The translations under genes and the position numbers were made by a program. From the NCBI GenBank assembly GCA_019689615.1, contig JADGHD010000319.1, forward strand, positions 1 through 6,086: a stretch of DNA of 6,086 bases, given 5' to 3'. Every line of letters begins with the position of its first letter. The stretch's first letter is position 1. This stretch comes from Frankia sp. (GTDB lineage: Bacteria > Actinomycetota > Actinomycetes > Frankiales > Frankiaceae). Positions 1 to 4,701 of this stretch are shown here, piece after piece. Under the pieces are notes generated by a model. It saw nothing but the letters and a program-made list of their open reading frames with translations, had not been told where the DNA came from and made no database searches.

Positions 1-1299
1 GCGCGCGCCGCCGACGTCGAGGCGGGTGGTGCCGAGCCGACGCGGACCGAACTCGCCGAGGCGGCCGCGCAGGCCGGCCCCGCCGCCGCGGGGGAGACCG
101 ACGACGTCGTGGCGGCCGCGGGGGCGCCGGGCGATGGTGCGGCCCCGGCCGGTGGGGACGGCGGCGGGCGCGGGATCGACGAGGTGGTCGTCGTCCTGGG
201 CGGGCTGGACGAGCCAGGGCTGGCGGCGGCGACCGAGGCTGTCCGTCGGGCCAACGTGACCGCCCGCGCGGTGCTCACCGCCCGGAATCTGATCAATACG
301 CCGAGCCTGGTGAAGTCGCCCGAGTGGCTGGTGGAGCGGGCGAGCGACGCGGCCCGCGCCGCCGGGCTGGACGTGACCGTGCTGGGGCCGCGGGAGCTGG
401 CCGCCGGTGGCTTCGGCGGGCTGCTCGCGGTGGGCCGGGGCTCGTCCCGGCCGCCCTACCTGGTCCAGCTCGGCTACCGGGGCCCGGCGGGCGGCGCGGA
501 CGCGAGCGGGGACCCCGGGCACCGGGTGCTGGTCGGCAAGGGGATCACGTTCGACTCCGGCGGCCTGTCGCTGAAGCCGGCCAACTCCATGGTCGGGATG
601 AAGACCGACATGGCCGGCGCCGCCGCCGTGCTCGCGACCATGCTCGCGTTGCCGGAGCTTGGCGCGCCCGGCCGGGTGACCGGCCTGCTGTGCATCGCCG
701 AGAACATGATCAGCGCGTCCGCGATGCGGCCGGGCGACGTGATCACCTGCTGGGGCGGGCGCACCGTCGAGGTGCTCAACACCGACGCCGAGGGCCGGCT
801 CGTGCTGGCCGACGGGCTGGCGTACGCCGCGGCCACGCTCGCCCCCGACGCCATCGTCGACCTGGCGACGCTCACCGGAGCGATCACGGTGGCGCTCGGC
901 AAGCGGACCGCCGGCCTGTTCGCGTCCGATGACGCGCTCGCCGCGGCGCTGACGACCGCGGCCGAGGCGGCGGGGGAACGGGTCTGGCGGCTCCCGCTGG
1001 TCGAGGACTACCGGCCGGCGCTCGACTCCCCGGTCGCCGACCTGACCAACATCGGCAAGGCGGTCGACGTCTCCGGTGGCTCGATCACGGCGGCGCTGTT
1101 CCTGCGAGAGTTCACCGCTGGCCTGCCCTGGGCCCACCTGGACATCGCGGGCACGGCCCGCTCGGACTCCGACGACGGCGAGCTGACCCGGGGCGCCACC
1201 GGCTGGGGCGTGCGTACCCTGCTGCGCTGGCTCACCACCGAGCCGACGCCGGCCGGCGCTGGCGCGCTGGCTGGTGCCGGGGCCGGCGCGCGATCCTGA
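1..1299 (+). CDS. pepA: Leucyl aminopeptidase, peptidase family M17 (5'-truncated)
   Basis: Cytosolic two-metal aminopeptidase that removes N-terminal residues, leucine preferred, from peptides during protein turnover. The reading frame is open from base 1, so the start and most of the N-terminal domain lie outside the window; 432 codons remain of a family length near 500. In window codons, the catalytic core shows VGKGITFDSGG with Lys180 and Asp185, SLKP with Lys192, MKTDMAG with Asp203, and the M17 signature NTDAEGRL at 260-267 with Asp262, Glu264 and Arg266. These equal the metal ligands and catalytic Lys/Arg of E. coli PepA, so the enzyme should be active. The C-terminus keeps the typical DLTNIG and AHLDIAGTA segments. 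Codons 1-57 are mostly Ala/Gly-rich filler, and the last 15 or so residues are a Gly/Ala tail. The TGA stop at 1297-1299 faces a convergent gene 36 nt away. The family assignment is very secure. Confidence 0.97.
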   Translation, partial: ARAADVEAGGAEPTRTELAEAAAQAGPAAAGETDDVVAAAGAPGDGAAPAGGDGGGRGIDEVVVVLGGLDEPGLAAATEAVRRANVTARAVLTARNLINTPSLVKSPEWLVERASDAARAAGLDVTVLGPRELAAGGFGGLLAVGRGSSRPPYLVQLGYRGPAGGADASGDPGHRVLVGKGITFDSGGLSLKPANSMVGMKTDMAGAAAVLATMLALPELGAPGRVTGLLCIAENMISASAMRPGDVITCWGGRTVEVLNTDAEGRLVLADGLAYAAATLAPDAIVDLATLTGAITVALGKRTAGLFASDDALAAALTTAAEAAGERVWRLPLVEDYRPALDSPVADLTNIGKAVDVSGGSITAALFLREFTAGLPWAHLDIAGTARSDSDDGELTRGATGWGVRTLLRWLTTEPTPAGAGALAGAGAGARS

Positions 1300-1335
1300 C
1301 CCCCGGCCGCGGGCTCACGGCGGGCGTGGGCCGCG

Positions 1336-1842
1336 TCAGCCCGCCCGGTGTGCGGCGGCCGGCGGGCTGGCCGGCGCCGTCTCCTCGGCACGGGCTGGGC
1401 CACCGGCACTCGCTGTGTCGCCGGTACCGGCTGGGTCGCCGACGCCGGTCGCGGTACCGGCGTCGAGCCTGTCACCCGCGTCGGCCGGGGCGGGCAGGGC
1501 CGCGGTCCGCCGCCTGGCCCAGCGCAGGCTGTCTCGTTCGCCCATCACGACGGGCCAGCCGGCGAGCGCCTCCTCGATCGCCGGCCGGTCGGCGACCGCG
1601 AGGATCTGGACCGTCAGCTCGTCGACGTCGGCCTGGTGCACGTTGAAGTAGTCGAAGAACCGGCTCAGCAGGCCGCCGCCGGGGTGCGGCTCGCGCACCG
1701 CATAGAGCTCGCCGGTGCGCTCCACCCAGCGCACCTGGTAGGTAGCGGACGGGTCGTCGTGGACGGTCCAGCCCTCGCCGAAGCCGATCTCGTCGGACTC
1801 GCGCCGCCGCGGGTCCTGCTCGTAGAACTCCCGGATGTTCAT
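1336..1842 (-). CDS. Conserved actinobacterial protein of unknown function, 168 aa
   Basis: I do not recognise a named family. The N-terminal part, residues 1-112, looks folded: it opens MNIREFYEQDPRRRESDEIG, then an aromatic beta-rich stretch (YQVRWVERTGELYAVREPHP, 35-54), an FFDYFNVH segment near 62-69, and a helical end around 86-112. Residues 113-168 are an Ala/Gly/Thr/Pro tail without a predicted fold. There is no signal peptide or membrane segment, so it is probably cytosolic. The acidic-aromatic opening resembles small actinobacterial hypothetical proteins I have a vague memory of, but I assign no function. The ATG at 1842 is chosen because the conserved-looking sequence begins there and the frame upstream turns into Arg/Pro-rich noise; the Shine-Dalgarno is weak. 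It lies 95 nt downstream of the 236-aa gene on the same strand and may be co-transcribed with it. Confidence 0.85.
   Translation of the reverse strand: MNIREFYEQDPRRRESDEIGFGEGWTVHDDPSATYQVRWVERTGELYAVREPHPGGGLLSRFFDYFNVHQADVDELTVQILAVADRPAIEEALAGWPVVMGERDSLRWARRRTAALPAPADAGDRLDAGTATGVGDPAGTGDTASAGGPARAEETAPASPPAAAHRAG
1440..1465. repeat. 10-bp perfect inverted repeat inside the 168-aa gene
   Basis: Bases 1440-1449 and 1456-1465 are exact reverse complements separated by 6 nt, and both arms contain a GACGCCGGT core or its complement. It lies in the low-complexity C-terminal coding part of the minus-strand gene, about 100 nt before its stop. It could act as a pause or terminator-like hairpin, or simply follow from Gly/Asp/Thr codon repetition at high G+C. 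Confidence 0.5.
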
Positions 1843-1937
1843 GCGGCTGGCGTTCCCGGCGCCGCCGCGCGCAACCTGGCGGGCAGTCGCGCGCGGTGCG
1901 CGAGCCGGGCGGCATGGCGGGCCGCCGGCCGCGGCCG

Positions 1938-2648
1938 TCAGCCCGCGGGCGCGGTCGCCGAGCCGCCGGGCGCACCGCCGGTGCCGGTGCCGGGGCCAGC
2001 GGCCGTGCCGGCACCGGGGGCGACGCCGCCGCCGGGCGCGAGCGCGTTCAGCGCCTGCTCGTAGGCACGCGCGTCGGCCTCGGTGAAGTAGCGGGACAGC
2101 CGCAGCACCACGTCGGCGCGCTGGAAGGTGAACTCCTGCAGCAGCTGGCTCTGCCCGCTGGTGGCCCGCAGCTCCTGCGCCCGCCGGCTGGCGCCGGCCG
2201 GGTCCTGGAAGACCTCGATGCTGCCGCCCTGCTCGACCGGGTCCGGCGCGGTCACGGTCGCCGGGTTGATCCCGGTCCGGGCGTCCACGAAGGCGATCTT
2301 GCTGGAATACCCGTTGGGCTGGCCGAGCAGGTGGTTCGGGTCGGTGGCGGCGTCGAACACGATGGTCGTCTGCAGCGGCAGGCCAAGGCTCGCGAGCTGG
2401 ATGGCCACCTGCTCGGCGGTGAGCCCGAGCGGCTCGGCGGAGTTCGGCGCGCCAGCGGAGGCCGACGGGGCCGGGGCCGGGGCGGCGGTGTTGTCCGAGT
2501 CGGTGACCATCTTGTTCAGCGTGTAGCCGATCAGCGCGGACACGATGGCTATCGCGAGATAGGCGATCACCACGGTGCTGGTGTCCCCCCGGTCCCGGCC
2601 GCCGCGGCCGACGGCGCGGCGCCGCGGAAGGAACCGTTGGCCCGACAT
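1938..2648 (-). CDS. Membrane-anchored protein of unknown function, 236 aa
   Basis: The family is not recognised. Residues 1-21 are strongly basic (RFLPRRR, GRGGRDRG). A single hydrophobic helix follows at about 25-44 (STVVIAYLAIAIVSALIGYT), which gives an N-in, C-out signal-anchor layout by the positive-inside rule; no lipobox cysteine is present. Residues 52-72 form an Ala/Pro/Ser linker. Residues 73-203 form an exported domain with no catalytic motif I can name; it contains IVFDAATDPNHLLGQPNGY, an IAFVDAR strand and a helical end (YFTEADARAYEQALNAL). Residues 205-236 are a Gly/Ala/Pro tail. The DPNHLLGQPNGYxSK stretch resembles actinobacterial secreted or lipoprotein hypotheticals, which is only an impression. 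The ATG at 2648 is favoured by an AGGAGAG ribosome site 7 nt upstream; longer in-frame starts give implausible Arg/Pro-rich sequence. It is followed after 95 nt by the 168-aa gene. Confidence 0.85.
   Translation of the reverse strand: MSGQRFLPRRRAVGRGGRDRGDTSTVVIAYLAIAIVSALIGYTLNKMVTDSDNTAAPAPAPSASAGAPNSAEPLGLTAEQVAIQLASLGLPLQTTIVFDAATDPNHLLGQPNGYSSKIAFVDARTGINPATVTAPDPVEQGGSIEVFQDPAGASRRAQELRATSGQSQLLQEFTFQRADVVLRLSRYFTEADARAYEQALNALAPGGGVAPGAGTAAGPGTGTGGAPGGSATAPAG
1984..2017. repeat. 10-bp inverted repeat in the tail of the 236-aa gene
   Basis: CCGGTGCCGG at 1984-1993 is the exact reverse complement of CCGGCACCGG at 2008-2017, with a 14-nt spacer. A second copy of the left arm overlaps at 1978-1987. 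It sits in the codons of the Gly/Thr/Ala tail, close to the 3' end of the gene, so it may be a by-product of repeated Gly-Thr codons. Confidence 0.45.
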
Positions 2649-2655
2649 GATCGCT

Positions 2656-2662
2656 CTCTCCT
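2656..2662 (-). promoter_or_regulatory. Ribosome binding site of the 236-aa gene
   Basis: Read on the minus strand this is AGGAGAG, 7 nt before the ATG at 2648. It is the strongest Shine-Dalgarno among the minus-strand genes and is what decides the start over longer in-frame alternatives reaching 2972. Confidence 0.8.
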
Positions 2663-2674
2663 GGCTGTGGCCAT

Positions 2675-2701
2675 GTCGCGTGGCGCGACTTCGGGTCGAA
2701 G
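2675..2701 (-). promoter_or_regulatory. Tandem short hairpins just upstream of the ribosome site
   Basis: GTCGCG (2675-2680) and CGCGAC (2684-2689) form a perfect 6-bp stem with a 3-nt loop. CTTCG (2689-2693) and CGAAG (2697-2701) form a second perfect 5-bp stem with a 3-nt loop, sharing base 2689. Both would lie in the 5' leader of the 236-aa gene, the first only 12 nt from its ribosome site. A role in controlling translation or RNA stability is inference. Confidence 0.4.
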
Positions 2702-2710
2702 GGCGCCCGC

Positions 2711-2741
2711 GGCTCGGCGCTGTCCGCCGAGCCGGCTCGGC
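2711..2741 (-). promoter_or_regulatory. Three-part dyad: 8-bp hairpin overlapping a 16-bp palindrome
   Basis: The arm GGCTCGGC occurs at 2711-2718 and again at 2734-2741, and its complement GCCGAGCC sits between them at 2726-2733. The middle arm can pair with either neighbour: as an 8-bp stem with a 7-nt loop, or as the perfect palindrome 2726-2741. It is 63-93 nt upstream of the start of the 236-aa gene. Such mutually exclusive pairings can serve as RNA switches, or the palindrome could be an operator; the function is not shown by sequence alone. Confidence 0.45.
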
Positions 2742-2911
2742 GCGCTGGCCGGACTTGGTGTGTCGGCCGGCCCACGCGGATGTGCGTGGCTCGTCCACGT
2801 TACCGGCCTGGCCCCACCCGAGGCCGCGGGGGATTGGCGCGGCAACCACCTGCTCACGACGCCCGGCGGCGGCCACGGCGGCGGCTGGCGGGTCCTGGTG
2901 GGCGCGGTGGG

Positions 2912-2937
2912 TGTCGGGATGCCGACAGCGCTGTCGG
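2912..2937. promoter_or_regulatory. Three-part TGTCGG/CCGACA dyad
   Basis: TGTCGG occurs at 2912-2917 and 2932-2937, and its complement CCGACA at 2922-2927. The left pair gives a 6-bp stem with a 4-nt loop. The right pair extends into a perfect 16-bp palindrome, 2922-2937. It lies 80 nt beyond the methyltransferase stop and about 260 nt upstream of the 236-aa gene. It may be a terminator for the former (no T tract) or an operator for the latter. Confidence 0.45.
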
Positions 2938-3016
2938 GCGGGCCATGCGAGCGTGGCGGGCGATGACGACACGACACGGCCCTCTCGCCCGGCCGGCGCG
3001 GCGCGGCCGCGCCCGG

Positions 3017-3679
3017 TCAGCCGACCGGCGACGAGGTGGCCAGCACGGCCACCAGCAGGCCGTCGCCGGAGTTCAGCAGCATCGGGGTGAGCCGGCTGTC
3101 GTCACGCACGGCAGTCGCCAGCTCGCGCGTCGCCATGATCTCCGGGGAGCGCGCGGCCGGGTCGGCGGCCAGCCCTCCGGTCAGCGCCCCGGTGAAGGCC
3201 ACCACGCCGCCCGGGCGCAGCAGCCGCAGCGCCTGGATCAGGTACTCGGGGTTCTCCCGCCGGTCGGCGTCGCAGAAGACCAGGTCGTAGGCGCCGTCGG
3301 TGAGCCGCGGCAGCACGTCCAGGGCCCGGCCGGTGATCAGCCGGCCGCGGTTGGGCGGCATCCCGGCGTCCGCGTAGGTGCGCCGGGCCAGGCGCAGGTG
3401 CTCGGCCTCGACGTCGATGGTGGTGAGCACCCCGTCGGTGCGCATCCCGCGCAGCAGCCAGGTCCCGGACACGCCGGTGCCGGTGCCGATCTCGACGACG
3501 GCACGGGCGCCGACCGAGGCGGCCAGAAAACGCAGGACAGCACCAGCGCCCGGGCTTACCGGGAGGATGCCCACCTCCTCGGCGCGGGCGCGGGCAGCAC
3601 GGAGAACAGGGTCTTCCAGCAGGAAGCCCTCGGCGAAGGCGGCGGCTCGATCGTGGGCGCCGATGTCGATGTCCGGCAT
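3017..3679 (-). CDS. Class I SAM-dependent O-methyltransferase, 220 aa (Rv1220c type)
   Basis: Predicted cytosolic methyltransferase using S-adenosylmethionine; the acceptor is unknown. The Rossmann-type fold is clear. Motif I is VVEIGTGTGVSG at 61-72; the acidic ribose-binding residue is Asp89 in TTIDVE; YDLVFCDAD is at 131-139; the post-motif LRLLRPGG is at 151-158. Length is close to the roughly 215 aa of the mycobacterial homologue. The family resembles catechol-type O-methyltransferases, but the usual second metal site (Asp-Asn after the LRPGG strand) is replaced by AFTGALTGG, so metal dependence is doubtful; as I recall, the mycobacterial protein also lacks it. Start at ATG 3679; its ribosome site is weak (AGG about 12 nt upstream). 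It is divergent from the sigma gene, 167 nt away, as in M. tuberculosis, which suggests a link to envelope stress, although none is proved. Confidence 0.93.
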   Translation of the reverse strand: MPDIDIGAHDRAAAFAEGFLLEDPVLRAARARAEEVGILPVSPGAGAVLRFLAASVGARAVVEIGTGTGVSGTWLLRGMRTDGVLTTIDVEAEHLRLARRTYADAGMPPNRGRLITGRALDVLPRLTDGAYDLVFCDADRRENPEYLIQALRLLRPGGVVAFTGALTGGLAADPAARSPEIMATRELATAVRDDSRLTPMLLNSGDGLLVAVLATSSPVG

Positions 3680-3696
3680 GACAGACGCAGCCTACG

Positions 3697-3722
3697 GGAA
3701 CGGCGAACGACAGCGGCACGTT
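3697..3722 (+). promoter_or_regulatory. Candidate ECF (SigE-type) promoter of the sigma factor gene
   Basis: GGAAC at 3697-3701, within GGGAAC, is followed by 18 nt and then GTT at 3720-3722, within CGTTG. This matches the GGAAC-N18-GTT pattern of the SigE/SigH/SigR group of actinobacterial ECF sigma factors, in the correct orientation upstream of the sigma gene. It implies positive autoregulation. The predicted transcript start, a few bases after GTT, falls near 3727-3730. No good housekeeping promoter was seen in this interval, although one may exist. Confidence 0.6.
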
Positions 3723-3755
3723 GCTCATGTCGACGTGTCCCGTGTCGAGCTGGCC

Positions 3756-3774
3756 GAGGGGAGAAGAGCGCGTG
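3756..3774 (+). promoter_or_regulatory. Alternative ribosome site and GTG start for the sigma gene
   Basis: GAGGGGAG at 3756-3763 is a stronger Shine-Dalgarno than the one before the called start. It sits 8 nt before a GTG at 3772-3774 that is in frame with the sigma factor. Use of it would add 25 residues (309 aa). Third-position G+C between 3772 and 3846 is low for this genome, which argues against it, but it is equally low just after 3847, so codon use does not settle the start. Confidence 0.4.
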
Positions 3775-3816
3775 TCCGCAGCGGGATATGCCGCACCGTG
3801 GCCGGCCCGTCGAGTA

Positions 3817-3832
3817 CGGTCCTCGAGAACCG
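3817..3832 (+). promoter_or_regulatory. Near-perfect 16-nt dyad upstream of the sigma gene ribosome site
   Basis: The left half CGGTCCTC and right half GAGAACCG are reverse complements except at one position pair. The dyad ends 4 nt before the AGAGG ribosome site. A regulator binding here, or a short hairpin, could affect sigma factor expression from an upstream promoter. One dyad of this size is only modest evidence. Confidence 0.3.
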
Positions 3833-3836
3833 AACG

Positions 3837-3841
3837 AGAGG
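3837..3841 (+). promoter_or_regulatory. Ribosome binding site for the called sigma factor start
   Basis: AGAGG lies 5 nt before the GTG at 3847. It supports that start, which gives an N-terminal extension of 56 residues before the conserved sigma region 2. Confidence 0.6.
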
Positions 3842-3846
3842 CAGCC

Positions 3847-4701
3847 GTGACCGGACAGGACGCCAGACCGTCTGTCCGAGCGGCTGGAGAACCAGGCACA
3901 ACCGGACAGCACCCCACCGTGCCCGTGGGCATGGACGCGTCACCTGCCGTCGGTACCGGGTCGCCGGCCGCCGTCCCGGCGCCGGCCGCTGACGTCGCCT
4001 GGGTGCCGCCGTCCTGGGAGGACGTCGTCCGGGAGCACGGCAACCGGGTCTACCGGCTGGCCTACCGCCTGACCGGGAACGCGCACGACGCCGAGGACCT
4101 CACCCAGGACGTGTTCGTCCGGGTGTTCCGCTCGCTGGCCGACTACACCCCCGGAACGTTCGAGGGCTGGCTGCACCGGATCACCACGAACCTGTTCCTC
4201 GACCGGATGCGCCGGCAGCAGAAGATCCGCTTCGACGCGCTGCCCGAGGACACCGAGCGGCTGGCCGGCCGGGAGGCGAGCCCGGAGACGGCCTACGCCG
4301 AGGCGCACCTCGACGCCGACATCGAGGCAGCGCTCGCCGCGCTGCCGCCGGACTTCCGGGCCGCCGTCGTGCTCTGCGACATCGAGCAGCTGTCCTACGA
4401 GGAGATCGCGCAGACGCTGGGCGTCAAGCTCGGCACGGTGCGCAGCCGGATCTCCCGCGGCCGGGCGATGCTGCGGGCCGCGCTCGCCGACCGCGCCCCG
4501 CGCGACTCGGCCGCCGCGCTGGCGGCCGCCGCCGAGCCAGCGGCCGAAGCCGCCCCCAGCCCGGTACCGCCACCGGCCGGGTCACCCCCGAACCCGCGCA
4601 GCGAAGGAAAGGGGGGAGCGCGACCCCGCGTCCGGCGCCGCCGTGCGGCGAGCGGCGGGGTCGGCGTCGAGCTCGGCGTAGCGCAGGAGAGCCGAGCGTG
4701 A
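3847..4701 (+). CDS. sigE: ECF RNA polymerase sigma factor, SigE type, 284 aa
   Basis: Alternative sigma factor that directs RNA polymerase to envelope-stress promoters. Residues 1-56 are a variable Ala/Pro/Gly extension. Sigma region 2 spans about 57-125 with RVYRLAYRLTGNAHDAEDLT, the DVFVRVFRSL core-binding helix and GWLHRITTNLFLDRMRR at the -10 recognition part. Sigma region 4 spans about 156-212 with LPPDFRAAVVLCDIE, LSYEEIAQTLGVKLGTVRSR and SRGRAMLR, a helix-turn-helix for the -35 element. These stretches closely follow M. tuberculosis SigE as I remember it (257 aa). Residues 213-284 form an extra Ala/Pro then Arg-rich tail not typical of the family. The start at GTG 3847 is chosen for its AGAGG site; GTG 3772 and ATG 3727 are in-frame alternatives. 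The TGA overlaps the next gene's GTG (GTGA), indicating translational coupling with its inhibitor. A GGAAC-N18-GTT promoter upstream suggests autoregulation. Confidence 0.95.
   Translation: MTGQDARPSVRAAGEPGTTGQHPTVPVGMDASPAVGTGSPAAVPAPAADVAWVPPSWEDVVREHGNRVYRLAYRLTGNAHDAEDLTQDVFVRVFRSLADYTPGTFEGWLHRITTNLFLDRMRRQQKIRFDALPEDTERLAGREASPETAYAEAHLDADIEAALAALPPDFRAAVVLCDIEQLSYEEIAQTLGVKLGTVRSRISRGRAMLRAALADRAPRDSAAALAAAAEPAAEAAPSPVPPPAGSPPNPRSEGKGGARPRVRRRRAASGGVGVELGVAQESRA
4603..4618 (+). other. Purine tract with A AAG GGG slippery heptamer in the sigma gene tail
   Basis: The tract GAAGGAAAGGGGGGAG contains A AAG GGG at 4608-4614 in the exact zero-frame phase (codons AAG, GGG) that permits -1 slippage. 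It also contains a six-G run. A -1 shift here enters a frame without stops that runs directly into the anti-sigma coding frame at 4698. A one-base change in the run would also alter the end of the sigma factor. Confidence 0.4.
4685..4689 (+). promoter_or_regulatory. Ribosome binding site of the anti-sigma gene
   Basis: AGGAG lies 8 nt before the GTG at 4698, within the last codons of the sigma gene. Together with the 4-nt GTGA overlap, it fixes the start of the anti-sigma factor and supports coupled translation. Confidence 0.8.

Larger units (their letters stand above)
2649..3016. other. 368-nt gene-free stretch, dyad-rich leader between two minus-strand genes
   Basis: No reading frame here has credible protein character; the open frames give Arg/Pro/Ala-rich translations. 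It lies between the stop of the methyltransferase and the start of the 236-aa gene, so it must hold the end of one transcript and probably the promoter and leader of the next. Besides the dyads listed separately, CCACGC (2772-2777) and GCGTGG (2784-2789) make a 6-bp stem with a 6-nt loop, and 3001-3012 is a 12-nt GC palindrome. I looked for sigma-70 and GGAAC/GTT promoter elements on the minus strand and found no convincing one. Confidence 0.6.

Noticed and set aside
1300..1335. Terminator between the convergent aminopeptidase and 168-aa genes
   Set aside because: Only short GC-rich self-complementary bits are present, with no stable stem of useful length and no T tract.
1843..2775. Long upstream extension of the 168-aa gene frame on the minus strand
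   Set aside because: The added sequence is Arg/Pro/Gly-rich without fold character and runs antiframe through the better-supported 236-aa gene.
1896..2966. 356-codon open frame on the plus strand
   Set aside because: It mirrors the 236-aa minus-strand gene, has Gly/Arg/Val-rich noise composition and no domain; long stop-free antisense frames are normal at this G+C.
3001..3012. GCGCGGCCGCGC palindrome as a regulatory site
   Set aside because: Pure G/C palindromes of this size are expected often in such DNA; no other support.
2780..3850. 356-codon open frame on the plus strand over the methyltransferase
   Set aside because: The methyltransferase on the other strand has clear SAM motifs, while this translation is Gln/Gly/Arg/His-rich and featureless.
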